From: Luteibacter rhizovicinus DSM 16549
GTDB taxonomy: Bacteria > Pseudomonadota > Gammaproteobacteria > Xanthomonadales > Rhodanobacteraceae
Assembly: GCF_001887595.1 (NCBI RefSeq)
Contig: NZ_CP017480.1
Span: 682,001 to 746,000, forward strand
Length of the DNA stretch: 64,000 nucleotides
Direction of reading: 5' to 3'
Below are positions 37,228-47,738 of this stretch, piece by piece. The position numbers and the translations under genes are program-made. The notes under the pieces were generated by a model. The model was not told the DNA's origin. It saw only the letters and a list, made by a program, of their open reading frames with translations, and did not search any database. The first letter of the stretch is position 1; every line of letters starts with the position of its first letter.

Positions 37228-38388
37228 TCAGGCCGCTGCGGCCACGGCCTTCTGGGCCGCATCGTTAAGATCGTCGGCCGGCGTGATCGCCAGGCCCGAG
37301 TTGGCCAGGAGCTTGCGACCTTCATCGACGTTCGTGCCCTGCAGGCGCACGATCACCGGGATCTGCAGACCCACTTCCTTCACCGCGGCGATGATGCCTT
37401 CGGCGATCAGGTCGCAGCGCACGATACCGCCGAAGATGTTGACCAGGATGGCCTTCACCTTGTCGGACGAGAGGATCAGCTTGAACGCCTCGGAGACGCG
37501 CTCCTTGGTGGCACCGCCGCCGACGTCGAGGAAGTTGGCGGGCTCACCGCCTGCCAGCTTGATCACGTCCATCGTGGCCATCGCCAGACCGGCGCCGTTG
37601 ACCATGCAGCCGATCGTGCCGTCCATCGTGACGTAGTTGAGGTTGTGCTGGACGGCGGCCGCTTCGGCGGCGTCTTCCTGCGTGAGATCGCGCATCGCCG
37701 CGAGATCGGCGTGGCGGAACTCGGCGTTGTCGTCGGAGTTGACCTTGCCGTCGAGGGCGGCGAGGTTGCCGTCTTCGAGAATGGCGAGCGGGTTCAGCTC
37801 GACCAGGGCGAGGTCCTTCTCGTTGAACAGCTTGTACAGGCCAAGCATGATCTTCACGAGCTGACCGACCTGCTTCGGATTCAGGTCCATCTTGAACCCG
37901 AGCTCACGGCACTGGTACGGCTGCAGGCCTTCGACGAAGTCCACCTGGAAGGTGTGGATGTCTTCCGGCGTTTCAGCGGCGACCTGCTCGATGTCCACGC
38001 CGCCGTGCTTGGAGGCGATGAACGAGATGGACTTGGTGTCACGATCGGTGAGGATCGAGAGGTACAGTTCCTTCGCGATGTCGGTCGCGTCGGTCACCAG
38101 GACCAGATTGACGGGCAGCGCGCGGCCGGCCGACTGGTAGGTTTCCATGTTCGTGCCGAGCATGCCCTTGGCGGCATCGCGCACGGCATCGAGGCTGCGG
38201 CAGAACTTGACGCCACCGGCCTTGCCGCGACCGCCGGCATGGATCTGGGCCTTGACCATCCACTGCGAACCACCAAGGTGCTTGGCGGCGTCGACAGCGG
38301 CGTCGGGAGAGTTGGCAACCTTGCCCGGCGGTACGGCGATGCCGTACTTGGCGAACAGTTCTTTAGCCTGGTACTCGTGGAAATTCAT
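37228..38388 (-). CDS. sucC: Succinyl-CoA synthetase beta subunit
   Basis: SucC provides the ATP-grasp and succinate-binding domains of the heterotetramer. The 386-residue product starts [17 protein letters not shown], the family N-terminus. It has the nucleotide-binding [16 protein letters not shown] (about 46-61), ELNPLAI metal region near 198 and C-terminal [10 protein letters not shown] (about 320). I used ATG 38388, with GAGG six bases upstream; the open frame beyond it is not conserved. It stands divergent from pilS with a 278-base gap. Confidence 0.97.
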   Translation of the reverse strand: MNFHEYQAKELFAKYGIAVPPGKVANSPDAAVDAAKHLGGSQWMVKAQIHAGGRGKAGGVKFCRSLDAVRDAAKGMLGTNMETYQSAGRALPVNLVLVTDATDIAKELYLSILTDRDTKSISFIASKHGGVDIEQVAAETPEDIHTFQVDFVEGLQPYQCRELGFKMDLNPKQVGQLVKIMLGLYKLFNEKDLALVELNPLAILEDGNLAALDGKVNSDDNAEFRHADLAAMRDLTQEDAAEAAAVQHNLNYVTMDGTIGCMVNGAGLAMATMDVIKLAGGEPANFLDVGGGATKERVSEAFKLILSSDKVKAILVNIFGGIVRCDLIAEGIIAAVKEVGLQIPVIVRLQGTNVDEGRKLLANSGLAITPADDLNDAAQKAVAAAA

Positions 38389-38511
38389 TCGATACCTCGA
38401 GCGAACGGGAGAAACATGTGGACGCGTGCAGGCCGTAAACGGCGCGCACGGGGATGGGGGATGGAGCGATTGCGCAAGTTTCACGCAATACGGCCGCGTA
38501 TTTTCCCGGAA

Positions 38512-38536
38512 GGCGCCCCGGATGGAAAGGGGCGCC
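38512..38536. promoter_or_regulatory. Inverted repeat between sucC and pilS
   Basis: GGCGCCCC (38512-38519) and GGGGCGCC (38529-38536) are perfect eight-bp arms around nine bases. It lies about 125 bases before sucC and 130 before pilS. It could be an operator or a leader hairpin; its role is not evident. Confidence 0.35.
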
Positions 38537-38666
38537 GCCTCATTGACGGCGCGGCGCGGCCCGCGGCCCGGTTTTTCGCTGCCGCAGGCGCGTCTTGCCG
38601 CGACGGCGTCGGCACCTATACTGAGGGTCATCCAGGCCCCGGGGGGCCCGGCGGAGAAGTACCCAC

Positions 38667-40310
38667 GTGTCCACGCCCGCTTCGACGATAGCCGCAAGGA
38701 CCCCGGCGAGTCAGGCCACCGCCCGCCACGAACTGTTCTTTTTCAACTACTTCCGCCTGGGTCAGGCGGCGGTCTACACGGCGCTGGCGTTTCATCCGGA
38801 GCACCTGAACTGGCCGAACCTGCCCGAACCGCTATTCGCCCGCCTGTTCGCCCTGGCCTACCTGCTGGCCGCCCTGGTCATGGTCGCGCGCACCCGTCAG
38901 TCGCTGAACCGGCCGGTCCTGATCGTCTCGATCGGCCTGTCCCTGGACATTGCAGCGGCCCTGCTCGCCCTCGTGCTCATGCACGACGTGCGCATGGGCG
39001 TGGCCATGATGCTGGCGGTCAACCTGGCCACGGGCGCCCTGCTGCTGCCCTTCCGGCTATCGATGTTCTTCGCCGCCCTGGCGACGCTCGGCATGCTGGG
39101 CCACTCGTTTTTCGACCTGGGCGACGCAGCCGCCCCGGATCGCGAGCTGGCCGAGTACGGTCTGTTCGGCGCGGCTTACTTCGCCTGTACCTCGCTGTGT
39201 TACGTGCTCGGCCGCAACATCCGCGCCTCCGAGGCGCTGGCGGAGCAGCGCGGCATCGACCTGGCCAACCTGTCCCAGGTCAACGAACTGATCATCCGCC
39301 GCATGAAGACCGGCGTGCTGCTGGTCGACGAAGGGAACCGCATCCACCAGCTCAACGAGTCGGCCTGGATGCTCATGGGCAACCCCTCAGCCGACCAGCG
39401 CGACCTGGGCACCCTGGCCCCCGAGCTCTCGCGACGCCTTTATCACTGGCGCACCTCGGGCAAGCTGGACGAGAGCGCGACCATGCTGGCCGACGGCACG
39501 CCCGAGGTGATCCCGCGCTTCTCGCGCCTGGCGCCGAACGACGACTCGCACGTACTGATCTTCCTCGACGACACCTCCCTGGTGTCGCGCCGCGCCGAAG
39601 AGCTCACCCTCAGCTCACTGGGCCGCCTGTCCGCGTCGATCGCCCACGAGATTCGGAATCCGCTGGCGGCGATCCACTATTCGGCCCAGCTGCTCGCCGA
39701 ATCGACCGACATGAACGATACCGACCTGCGCATGGTCGAGATCATCAACAACCACTGCTCGCGCCTTAACGAAATCATCGAGAACATCCTGCAGTTGTCG
39801 CGCCGCGAGCGCTCGCGGCCGGAAACCCTCGACCTGAGCCAGTGGGTGCACCACTTCGTCACCGAATATCGCCAGGGCAACGACCTCGGCTCGGACATCC
39901 TGCGCGCCGTGTCCGGCGGCGAACCCGTGGCGGCCGTGGCCGACCCCCAGCACCTCCAGCAGGTGGCCTGGAACCTGGTGCAGAACGCCCTGCGCTACGG
40001 CCGCCTGCCGGGCGAGCCGGCCCGGGTCATGCTGGTCGCCCGCCATTCCGAGGTGGGTATCCCCATTCTCGAGGTGATCGATCGCGGCCCCGGCATCCCG
40101 CCCAAGGTCGCCGCGCAGATCTTCGAACCCTTCTTCACCACGCACGAATACGGCACGGGACTGGGCCTGTACCTGGCCCGGCAGATGACCGAAGCCAACC
40201 AGGCCGCCCTCGAATATGTCCGCGTGGCGGGCGGTGGCAGCTGCTTCCGGATCAGCCTCACCCCGCCGGCGCGCAGCACCTCGACGGCACCCGCGGCGGC
40301 CCGGGCGTGA
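38667..40310 (+). CDS. pilS: Sensor histidine kinase PilS of type IV pilus regulation
   Basis: This is a 547-residue kinase: six hydrophobic helices in the first 180 residues, as in PilS, then a PAS domain (about 205-300). The dimerisation/phosphoacceptor domain has His327 in [15 protein letters not shown], and the ATPase carries [20 protein letters not shown] and GTGLGLYLA. In pseudomonads and xanthomonads PilS senses pilin in the membrane and phosphorylates PilR to control pilA. It starts at GTG 38667. PilR follows 67 bases later. No pilA is visible here. Confidence 0.92.
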   Translation: MSTPASTIAARTPASQATARHELFFFNYFRLGQAAVYTALAFHPEHLNWPNLPEPLFARLFALAYLLAALVMVARTRQSLNRPVLIVSIGLSLDIAAALLALVLMHDVRMGVAMMLAVNLATGALLLPFRLSMFFAALATLGMLGHSFFDLGDAAAPDRELAEYGLFGAAYFACTSLCYVLGRNIRASEALAEQRGIDLANLSQVNELIIRRMKTGVLLVDEGNRIHQLNESAWMLMGNPSADQRDLGTLAPELSRRLYHWRTSGKLDESATMLADGTPEVIPRFSRLAPNDDSHVLIFLDDTSLVSRRAEELTLSSLGRLSASIAHEIRNPLAAIHYSAQLLAESTDMNDTDLRMVEIINNHCSRLNEIIENILQLSRRERSRPETLDLSQWVHHFVTEYRQGNDLGSDILRAVSGGEPVAAVADPQHLQQVAWNLVQNALRYGRLPGEPARVMLVARHSEVGIPILEVIDRGPGIPPKVAAQIFEPFFTTHEYGTGLGLYLARQMTEANQAALEYVRVAGGGSCFRISLTPPARSTSTAPAAARA

Positions 40311-40377
40311 ACAGCGTGCTTTGCTCCTGCCGTCCGGACGGTTACATTGGGAACATTCACCGAAGCCTTCGGACCCA

Positions 40378-41778
40378 ATGAGCAAGCAGACCGTTCTGGT
40401 CATCGACGACGAGCGGGACATCCGTGAGTTGCTGACCATCACCCTCGGTCGAATGGAACTCGACGTCGACGCCGTGGGGAGCGTCAACGAAGCGCGGAGC
40501 GCACTCGCCAATCGCCGTTACGACCTGTGTTTCACCGACATGCGGCTGCCCGACGGCAGCGGCCAGGAAATCATCGAGCTGATCGCGGCCAACCACCCCG
40601 ACATGCCGGTGGCGATGATTACCGCCTACGGCAACGTGGACGCGGCAGTGAACGCCCTGAAGGCCGGTGCCTTCGATTTCGTGTCCAAGCCGGTGGATAT
40701 CCACCTGCTACGCCGCCTGGTGCGCACGGCGCTGAAGCTCTCCGAGGAGCGCCGGGCCGAAGCCGGTAGCAAGGGTGGCCCGGGCGCCGACCGCCTGATC
40801 GGCGATTCGCAGGCCATGGCCGAGGTCCGCTCGAAGATCGCCAAGCTCGCCCGCAACCAGGCCCCGGTCTACATCGGCGGCGAGTCCGGCGTGGGCAAGG
40901 AACTGGTTGCCCGGCTCATCCACGAACTGGGCCCGCGTGCGCCCGGTGCGTTCGTGCCGGTCAACTGCGGCGCGATTCCGTCCGAATTGATGGAGAGCGA
41001 GTTCTTCGGTCACCGCAAGGGCAGCTTCACGGGCGCCCATGCCGACAAGGAAGGCCTGTTCCAGGCAGCCCAGGGCGGCACCCTGTTCCTCGACGAAGTC
41101 GCCGAGCTGCCGCTGCACATGCAGGTCAAGCTGCTGCGCGCGATCCAGGAGAAGGCGGTTCGTCCGATCGGCGGACGCGACGAGATTCCGGTCGACGTGC
41201 GCATTCTTTCGGCCACGCACAAGAACCTTGCGGCGCTGGTCGAGGAAGGCCTGTTCCGCCAGGATCTGTTCTACCGCATCAACGTGATCGAGCTGCGTGT
41301 GCCGCCGCTGCGCGATCGCCGCGGCGACGTCCCTGCCCTCGCCGAATTCATCCTCCGCCAGCTCGCCTCGGAGTCCGGCGGCGCGCCGGGCCGCCTGCGC
41401 GCCGACGCATTGGCGGCCCTCGAGGCCTACCAGTTCCCCGGCAACGTGCGCGAACTGGAGAACATCCTCGAGCGCGCCATGGCCATGTGCGAAGGCGACA
41501 CGATCGAAGCCGACGACCTGATGCTGCCGCAGCGTGCGGCCGTCGCGGCACCGGCGAGCCCTGCGTCGCCCGATGCCGTCGCCGCCCAGGCAGGCGCACC
41601 CGCGCCACGCGTGGCCGCGACCGATGGCTCGCTCGAAGACTACATCTCCAATATCGAGCGCGACACGATCATCAAGGCACTCGAAGAGTCGCGCTACAAC
41701 AAGACGGCAACGGCGAAGAAGCTGGGCATCACCTTCCGCGCGCTGCGCTACAAGTTGAAGAAGCTCGGCATCGACTGA
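40378..41778 (+). CDS. pilR: Sigma-54-dependent response regulator PilR
   Basis: This is a 466-residue NtrC-type regulator. The receiver domain (1-120) has the phosphorylated Asp in [11 protein letters not shown] (about 54) and Lys in SKPVD. The AAA+ domain has Walker [14 protein letters not shown] (about 162) and the sigma-54 loop as GSFTGA, the PilR-type variant of GAFTGA. The C-terminal Fis-type helix-turn-helix ends [18 protein letters not shown]. It should activate pilin transcription with RpoN. ATG 40378 gives the normal [12 protein letters not shown] start. Confidence 0.94.
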   Translation: MSKQTVLVIDDERDIRELLTITLGRMELDVDAVGSVNEARSALANRRYDLCFTDMRLPDGSGQEIIELIAANHPDMPVAMITAYGNVDAAVNALKAGAFDFVSKPVDIHLLRRLVRTALKLSEERRAEAGSKGGPGADRLIGDSQAMAEVRSKIAKLARNQAPVYIGGESGVGKELVARLIHELGPRAPGAFVPVNCGAIPSELMESEFFGHRKGSFTGAHADKEGLFQAAQGGTLFLDEVAELPLHMQVKLLRAIQEKAVRPIGGRDEIPVDVRILSATHKNLAALVEEGLFRQDLFYRINVIELRVPPLRDRRGDVPALAEFILRQLASESGGAPGRLRADALAALEAYQFPGNVRELENILERAMAMCEGDTIEADDLMLPQRAAVAAPASPASPDAVAAQAGAPAPRVAATDGSLEDYISNIERDTIIKALEESRYNKTATAKKLGITFRALRYKLKKLGID

Positions 41779-41844
41779 CGACGGTCACTGGCGGGCTTCG
41801 CCACCTGATCCTTCGAGGCCTTTCAGGAAGGCGAGCCCGTCGCT

Positions 41845-42246
41845 CTAACGCCCGCGATGCGCTGTACGGAGCTTCTCCCACTGCCGGGACCGCCAGTAGC
41901 GATGGCCGCGATATCCGGCGACCGCAGCGCCCCAGTAGAGCGCCACGGCGAGGATGGCGTTCAACAGCACGAAGGGGAGTAAGGCGGGGTCCCTCACGAA
42001 GTCGACATCAGGCGATGGAAGGCCCAGCCACGGCGTGACGAACAGGGGGACGTGCATCACGGCCCGGAACACCTCGAAGCCGATACCGTCCACGCATCGC
42101 GGATACGCGCATGACGTCTGCAGGGCGAAGAGTATGCTCGTCGCCGTCACGTGCAATATCGAAGCGCCGACAAAGAAGGCGAGCTGTGTACGGCGCCGCA
42201 TGCGGCGCTCGATGTCATTTGCCTTGTCCCGATAATTACTGGCCAT
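41845..42246 (-). CDS. Hypothetical membrane protein with two to three TM helices
   Basis: This is an unrecognised 133-residue protein. A charged N-terminus (residues 1-22, Arg-rich) precedes hydrophobic segments at about 23-45, 65-78 and 90-112, with a loop containing two cysteines (TSCAYPRCVDG) likely in the periplasm. A basic C-terminal tail (HRYWRSRQWEKLRTAHRGR) completes a positive-inside pattern. GGGGAGGG precedes ATG 42246 at about five bases. It lies 140 bases downstream of an M23 peptidase gene. No family is evident. Confidence 0.6.
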   Translation of the reverse strand: MASNYRDKANDIERRMRRRTQLAFFVGASILHVTATSILFALQTSCAYPRCVDGIGFEVFRAVMHVPLFVTPWLGLPSPDVDFVRDPALLPFVLLNAILAVALYWGAAVAGYRGHRYWRSRQWEKLRTAHRGR

Positions 42247-42386
42247 CACACCCTCCCCTACGAACGACTATTTCGCGGCGGTGCCGGAAACACGTTTCGG
42301 TTGACGGTACGGAGTTAGCCAGCACATCGAAATGGAAGAATTCTGGAAAATCGAGCGAATCGCTCGCGCGTCCGCCGCGGTCGCGC

Positions 42387-43592
42387 TTACCTCGGAAAGC
42401 CCACCACCGTATCGCTCAGCGGCAACTGCGCGGACCCATGCTGGACCGTCGCGGACTTCCATCGATCGCCCATGCCAAACAGCTGGCCTTCGCTTTCCGG
42501 TCCATAGCTATCGACCTTATCGAAGACATACGGCACACCTTCGGAGCCTTCGAAGGTTGCTGCATTCGCTACCTGGAAATGAAGGTGCGGCGCCGCGGAG
42601 TTACCGGACTGCCCCAGCGCGCCGATGACCTGCCCACGCACGACAGCATCGCCCGCCTTCACCGTGACGCTGCCACGCTTCAGATGGGCATAGCCGGCGA
42701 AGTTGCCGCCGCCCAGGTCGATGACGACGTAATTGCCGAAGAGGCCGTCGAGCGAAAGGGACGTGGGCTCAGACTGGGCTTCCAGCGGCTTGTGCTCCTC
42801 CTCGCCATCGCGCGCCGCCACCACGGTACCGTTGGCGACCGCGAGCACCTCGGCGCCGTAGCCGAACCAGTCGGCGTACGTCGTGGCGTGAATGTCCTTG
42901 ACGGACTTGAACGCCAGCCCCCGCTTGTCGATGCCGACGAAATCGATCGCGAAACGCTGTGGAATCGTCAGTGTCCCGTTCACGGCGACGAGGCTACCCC
43001 AGTGATGCGAATGGGCGTTGCCCGGCCCCTCATGCGCCAGCCACAGGCCACCCTTCAGCGGCGCGCCGAGGTGAAGCGCTGCACGATCGGACACCTCGAC
43101 CGGCACGCCATCCACGCGACTGACCTGACCCTTCTCATCGGTGAAGGCAAGACGGTGGTGCAACGTATGCGGCGTAGCGCCCGCCGGCAGGGTGATCCAC
43201 ACGAACACCGTGCTCCGCTTGCCCGCAACGATGCCGGCTGGCTTGCCCTCGTCGGGCGCTGACCGGACCGCCGCATCCACGCCGGCGTCGTCCAGATGCA
43301 GCAAGACGCGATCCTGATCGTCGAGCACGTCGAGCGTTCGTGGCCGCAAGGTGCCGGTGTCGCCATAGACGTTGGTGATCTGCATCTCGTAGGCAAGATG
43401 CGTGGCGCCATCGCTTCCGGCAAACGGCGATGGAGCGAACGGCACGCGCGCCTCGACAGGGGCCGGCAAGGGTACAGGTGCGGCTGAATCGGCAGCGAAT
43501 GCCGCCACCGTGAAGCCCATCAAGCTCATGGCGCCAATCCACGGACGAGGCCGCACGAGCGCCCCCGCCCGGCCATTCGATGCCTTCGTCAT
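42387..43592 (-). CDS. Secreted M23-family metallopeptidase
   Basis: This is a 401-residue secreted protein with a signal peptide (to about AAFAAD, residue 35). An N-terminal beta-sandwich region (about 45-190, with LHHRLAF-type strands) precedes a C-terminal peptidase_M23/LytM domain (about 220-360) with NYVVIDLGGGNFAGYAHLKR and the HxH motif PHLHFQV. The first metal-site His of the family HxxxD pattern is not obvious: the region reads GPGNAHSHHWGS and RFAIDFVG. The latter Asp with upstream His fits a diverged site. It may cut peptidoglycan crosslinks or be an inactive scaffold. Confidence 0.78.
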   Translation of the reverse strand: MTKASNGRAGALVRPRPWIGAMSLMGFTVAAFAADSAAPVPLPAPVEARVPFAPSPFAGSDGATHLAYEMQITNVYGDTGTLRPRTLDVLDDQDRVLLHLDDAGVDAAVRSAPDEGKPAGIVAGKRSTVFVWITLPAGATPHTLHHRLAFTDEKGQVSRVDGVPVEVSDRAALHLGAPLKGGLWLAHEGPGNAHSHHWGSLVAVNGTLTIPQRFAIDFVGIDKRGLAFKSVKDIHATTYADWFGYGAEVLAVANGTVVAARDGEEEHKPLEAQSEPTSLSLDGLFGNYVVIDLGGGNFAGYAHLKRGSVTVKAGDAVVRGQVIGALGQSGNSAAPHLHFQVANAATFEGSEGVPYVFDKVDSYGPESEGQLFGMGDRWKSATVQHGSAQLPLSDTVVGFPR

Positions 43593-43673
43593 TCCCTGCC
43601 CCTTGTACCGCGCCTGCGGCGGCATAACGCGGAATCTAGGGAAGGCGTCGCCGCTACGCAAGCGGCGACGGAC

Positions 43674-45224
43674 TCACGCGCGTCCGCTGGCTTCCAATGC
43701 CTCGCGCACCTTGCGCAACAGTGCCTTGGACTGGATCGGCTTGTCGAGGATGTACAAATGATCCAGCTGCGGTAGCTCATCGAGATTCGGCGGCTTGTCC
43801 GGACGTGCGAGCAGCAGCACCGCGCCGGTATAGCCGTGATCGAGCAAGGCCGCGAGCGTGCGCACGCCGGTGAACAGGTTCATGTCGGCGTCCATGACCA
43901 CCAGGTCGGGGACACCATGCGCCTCGATCCACTGCAGCGCCGCCGTGCCGCTCTGGCTCGCGCCGGCCTGGTAGCCGTAGGCATCGAGCGTATCGGCCAG
44001 CAACGACAGCTGCACCGCCTCTTCGACCACCACGAGCACACGCTCGGCCTCGCCCTGCAGGCTCGACTCCATCACCAGCGGCTCGGCATCCACCCCCTCT
44101 TCCGGGTTGAGCGGCAGGTAGAGATGGAACTGGGTACCTTCACCGAGCTTGCTGCGCACGCGCATCAGACCACCGTGACTGGCGACGATGCGCTTGCACG
44201 AGAGCAGGCCGAGGCCGGTGCCCAGCTCCTTGGTGGTGAAGAAGGGTTCGAACAGGCGCTGCAGCACCTCGGTCGTCATGCCGGCGCCGGTGTCGATCAC
44301 CGAAAGCCGCAGGTAGCGTCCCGGTGCGGGCTGCTCGCCTTCAACGAAGAAATCCTCGGGCAGGTTGGCCTGCGCCGTTTCGACCTTCAGGTGGCCGCCG
44401 TCGGGCATGGCCTGGATCGCATTGAGGCAGAGGTTGAGCAGGCATTGCTGGAGTTCGGTGTGATTGCCTTCGAAAGCGACATCCGCGTCGAAGATGTCGA
44501 CGTTCATCTCGATCGAACGCGGCACACTGCCCTGCATGAGCAGCTTGAGTGCTTCGAGCAGGGCACCGAGCCGCACCTGCTCGGCACGACGCGCGCCGCG
44601 GGCGAACGACAGCATCGAGGAGACCATCTCCAGGCCGCGACGCCCGCAGTCGCGCACCAGCGCGCCAAGGCGCGCCAGCCGCGGATCGTCGGCATAGTCT
44701 TCCAGCGTGTCACCGGCAAGCAACAGGGGCTGCAGGAGGTTGCGCAAGTCGTGGCTGAGACCACCCGCGAGCAGCGCCAGGCTTTCGAAGCGCTGCGCGC
44801 GAATCAGCTCGAGCTCGGCACGGGCGCGGGCGCGCTGCTCCTCGGCTTCACGCAAGGCACGGCGCACGGCGGAGGCCAGGCGCGCCGTGTTCTGCTTGAG
44901 GATGTAGTCGGTGGCGCCGTTGCGCAGCGCGACGATGGCCGCTTCTTCGCCCAGCGTCGCCGATATGAAGATAAACGGTATCTCGGCGCTGCGCTCGCGC
45001 AGGATCTGCAGCGCGCGCTCGCCACTGAACGAGGGCATGCTCAGGTCGGACAGCACGATGTTCGGCTCGAAACTGTCGAGTGCCGCGGTGAAGGCCGGCT
45101 CGTCATCGACGAGCATCACCTCGTAGGCGAGTCCATCCTGGTCGAGCTCGGTCAACACGAGTTCGGCGTCGAGGGCATTGTCCTCGACCTGAAGGATTCT
45201 GACTTTGTTCTCGTACCCGCTCAT
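43674..45224 (-). CDS. Hybrid sensor kinase: receiver-kinase-receiver
   Basis: This is a 516-residue cytoplasmic protein with no TM segment. An N-terminal receiver domain (about 8-125) has Asp in [12 protein letters not shown]. The kinase region has His in [16 protein letters not shown] (about 158) and ATPase boxes [19 protein letters not shown] and [10 protein letters not shown]-terminal receiver (about 390-510) has Asp in VVMDADMN and Lys in LDKPIQ. In that second receiver the usual acidic pair is changed to VVVEEA. It is last in a three-gene set with a single-domain regulator and a membrane kinase, forming a likely phosphorelay. Confidence 0.85.
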   Translation of the reverse strand: MSGYENKVRILQVEDNALDAELVLTELDQDGLAYEVMLVDDEPAFTAALDSFEPNIVLSDLSMPSFSGERALQILRERSAEIPFIFISATLGEEAAIVALRNGATDYILKQNTARLASAVRRALREAEEQRARARAELELIRAQRFESLALLAGGLSHDLRNLLQPLLLAGDTLEDYADDPRLARLGALVRDCGRRGLEMVSSMLSFARGARRAEQVRLGALLEALKLLMQGSVPRSIEMNVDIFDADVAFEGNHTELQQCLLNLCLNAIQAMPDGGHLKVETAQANLPEDFFVEGEQPAPGRYLRLSVIDTGAGMTTEVLQRLFEPFFTTKELGTGLGLLSCKRIVASHGGLMRVRSKLGEGTQFHLYLPLNPEEGVDAEPLVMESSLQGEAERVLVVVEEAVQLSLLADTLDAYGYQAGASQSGTAALQWIEAHGVPDLVVMDADMNLFTGVRTLAALLDHGYTGAVLLLARPDKPPNLDELPQLDHLYILDKPIQSKALLRKVREALEASGRA

Positions 45225-45257
45225 GCTTATGCCCGTACGCTCTCTGGTTTCGACCGA

Positions 45258-45704
45258 TTACTCGCCATCCGGGCGCTGATTGAGCACGGCCCAGAAATGG
45301 CCGAGCGTCTGCACCGCGGTGAAGAACTGTTGCACGTCCACCGGCTTCAGCACATAGGCATTCACACCGAGGTCCCAGCTGCGCGCCAGGTCGCTCTCTT
45401 CCCGCGAGGAGGAAAGAATCACCACCGGCAGGCGCTTCCACTTTTCTTCCGTGCGCAGCTGCTTGAGGACTTCCAGCCCGTCCATGCGCGGCATCTTGAT
45501 GTCGAGCAGGATCACCGACGGATCGCCTTCGGTGCGATTCGCGTACTGGCCTCGACGATGCAGCCAGTCCAGGCAATCCACGCCGTCTTCGACATGAACC
45601 ACGGGATTGGCGAGCTTGGCCTCACGAAGCGCGTCGATAGCCATCTCGGCATCGGCCATCGAGTCTTCGACGAGGAGGATGGTGCGCAGGTCGCGCTGAT
45701 TCAT
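45258..45704 (-). CDS. Single-domain response regulator, Rcp1/CheY-like
   Basis: This is a 148-residue receiver without output domain. It has the acidic pocket in LLVEDSMADAEM (about 10-21), phosphoacceptor Asp in VILLDIKMPRMDG (about 68) and Lys in VLKPVD. The spacing, with a longer loop around GQYANRTEGDPS, is that of Rcp1-type regulators that partner phytochrome-like kinases. Its ATG overlaps the stop of the upstream kinase as ATGA, so the two are made together. Confidence 0.9.
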   Translation of the reverse strand: MNQRDLRTILLVEDSMADAEMAIDALREAKLANPVVHVEDGVDCLDWLHRRGQYANRTEGDPSVILLDIKMPRMDGLEVLKQLRTEEKWKRLPVVILSSSREESDLARSWDLGVNAYVLKPVDVQQFFTAVQTLGHFWAVLNQRPDGE

Positions 45705-47497
45705 GTGTCACCCATTCTGGAGCCCGGAACGTCCGAGGCCGGCAAGGAAAAGTGGAAGGTGGCGCCGCTGTCGAGCTCGCCTTCGGCCCAGGTGCGGCCA
45801 CCATGGCGCGCGATGATCCGCCGCACGTTAGCGAGGCCGATGCCGTTGCCGGGAAATTCGGACGCACGGTGCAGCCGCTGGAAGACGCCAAACAGCTTGC
45901 CCGCGTATTGCATGTCGAAACCGGCGCCATTGTCGCGCACGGCAAACTCGTAGTCGCCCGCCGGGGTGCGGTCGAGTGTCACTTCGATCTGCGCACGCTC
46001 ACGATTGCCGGTGTATTTCACCGCGTTACCGAGCAGGTTCTGCCAGACCGTACGCAGCATGTTTTCGTCGCCGATGACGATAGGCAAAGGCGAGACCTTC
46101 CAGTCGATACGGCGGTCTCGCGCGTCGGTTTCCACCAGGGCGCGTGCCTCTTCGACCAGGGACTGCATGTCCACCGGCTGCAGGCGCAAGGCGCCGCGAC
46201 CCAGGCGGGAGAACACGAGCAGGTCGTCGATGAGCTGGGCCATGCGGCGCGAGGAACTGCTGATCACGTCGATATAGTGCCGCGAGCGCTCGTCCGCGCC
46301 GTCGCCGAGTTGCGCTTCCAGCTTGCCGGCGAAGCCGGAGATATGGCGCAGCGGTGCGCGCAGGTCATGCGAGACCGAGTAACTGAAGGCTTCGAGCTCG
46401 CGATTGACGTCCGAGATCTGCTCGACCTTACCCTCGAGCTGGCGATTCAATTCGCTCACCTTCTGCTCCACCAGGGCTCGCGCGGTGATGTCGCTCACCG
46501 TGAGCAGCAAGGCGGGGGCCGTGCTTTCGGGCTGCTCGATACGACGGGCATTGATCACCACGAAGCGGTCGATGCCATCGACCGTACGCTGGGTGAGTTC
46601 GTAGTCCCAGAGTTCGCGATCGCGCGCGAGCACGTCGGAGAGGCGCTGCAGCAGGGCCGTATCCTTCCACGCCCCCTGGCCGATCGCTTCCAGTGGCGAG
46701 TTGTGGTCTTTCTCGACGTCGTAGCCGTAGACCTCGGCGAAGGCCGTATTGACCAGCAGTGCCCGCAAATTGCCATCGAGCATGGCGATCGGCTCCCGCA
46801 CGGCCTGCAGGATCAGCTGCGAACGCTGCACGGCCTGCGCCACGCGGGATTCCGCCGCAAGGCGAATGGCGATCTGCCGTTCGGAAACGAAGACCACGAT
46901 ACCGAGCAGGGCAATCTGCGCGAGTGCCGCCACCAGCAGGACGATGCGATTGCTGGCGGCGAGATCCTGGGCGACCTGGCGCCGCGCATCGAGCAGCCTG
47001 GACTCCTCATCGAGGATCACCTTGACCTGGTCGCGGAAGGGGAACAGCCGGCGCGAATCTTCCATGGTGGCGAAAGCGCCCGCGCGATCGCCGACCTGAA
47101 GTTGCTGCATGGCCTTGTCGAACATGCCGATACGCCCGTTGGCGATCGATTCCAGGCCGCCCAGGCGCGTGAGCTGCTGGGCGTTGTCGCGCATCATCTC
47201 GCGCAGGTTGGCGACCAGTCCGGGCAACATCTTGTGCGGCGCATCGATACGCACGGTGAGATCCGGCGCGTCCGGGCCACCCGCCACGCGGGTATATACC
47301 GCCGCTTCGGCGCTACGAAGGATGGCATCGAAGCGATAGACCGTGGCCTTGATGTCGGCCGTGTGGGTCACCCAGTCGCGCGAGTTGAGCGCGTCTTCGG
47401 AACTCGAGCGCGTGACGGCATAAGGCAAGGCGACGATGACCAGTACGGCCGCGAGCAGGCCCGCGAGGCGCCAACGCCATCCGGTACGGAACATCAT
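45701..47497 (-). CDS. Membrane sensor kinase with CHASE3-like and PAS domains
   Basis: This is a 598-residue kinase. TM1 is at about 10-28, a CHASE3-like helical periplasmic domain spans about 30-185, and TM2 lies at about 186-208 (IVLLVAALAQIALLGIVVFV). A PAS domain follows (about 225-340), then a coiled coil and a phytochrome-type HisKA with FSYSVSHDLRAPLRHISGF (His about 391). The ATPase has NLLGNAVKYTG, DNGAGFDM and GIGLANVRRI. The signal is unknown. It heads the kinase-regulator-hybrid operon. Confidence 0.88.
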   Translation of the reverse strand: MMFRTGWRWRLAGLLAAVLVIVALPYAVTRSSSEDALNSRDWVTHTADIKATVYRFDAILRSAEAAVYTRVAGGPDAPDLTVRIDAPHKMLPGLVANLREMMRDNAQQLTRLGGLESIANGRIGMFDKAMQQLQVGDRAGAFATMEDSRRLFPFRDQVKVILDEESRLLDARRQVAQDLAASNRIVLLVAALAQIALLGIVVFVSERQIAIRLAAESRVAQAVQRSQLILQAVREPIAMLDGNLRALLVNTAFAEVYGYDVEKDHNSPLEAIGQGAWKDTALLQRLSDVLARDRELWDYELTQRTVDGIDRFVVINARRIEQPESTAPALLLTVSDITARALVEQKVSELNRQLEGKVEQISDVNRELEAFSYSVSHDLRAPLRHISGFAGKLEAQLGDGADERSRHYIDVISSSSRRMAQLIDDLLVFSRLGRGALRLQPVDMQSLVEEARALVETDARDRRIDWKVSPLPIVIGDENMLRTVWQNLLGNAVKYTGNRERAQIEVTLDRTPAGDYEFAVRDNGAGFDMQYAGKLFGVFQRLHRASEFPGNGIGLANVRRIIARHGGRTWAEGELDSGATFHFSLPASDVPGSRMGDT

Positions 47498-47612
47498 GCT
47501 GTGGTCATCCCCGCAACGCGTCCTGCCCGTGAAGGACCCTCATTGTAGACGCCACGCGCCTCGCTTCGATGCTCGCCTCGATGATTTGGCATGACGGGAC
47601 CTTGGACACGAT

Positions 47613-47684
47613 GACGGGTGCGCCGTCCTGCTCCGCAGGCCGCCCTGAAGGCGGCGGCTACGGATAGGGAACGGCGCACCCGTC
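47613..47684. repeat. Long nested inverted repeat between GH92 gene and sensor kinase
   Basis: GACGGGTGCGCCGT (47613-47626) and ACGGCGCACCCGTC (47671-47684) are perfect 14-bp arms. Inside, GCCGCC and GGCGGC form a second stem around CTGAA (47638-47654). It lies about 55 bases past the GH92 stop on the minus strand. There is no T tract, so it is not a standard intrinsic terminator. Confidence 0.7.
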
Positions 47685-47738
47685 CAGATGGAGTCGTGCT
47701 TAATGCCCAAGGGCCCGTGAAGGCCCTGTGACGGGTCC

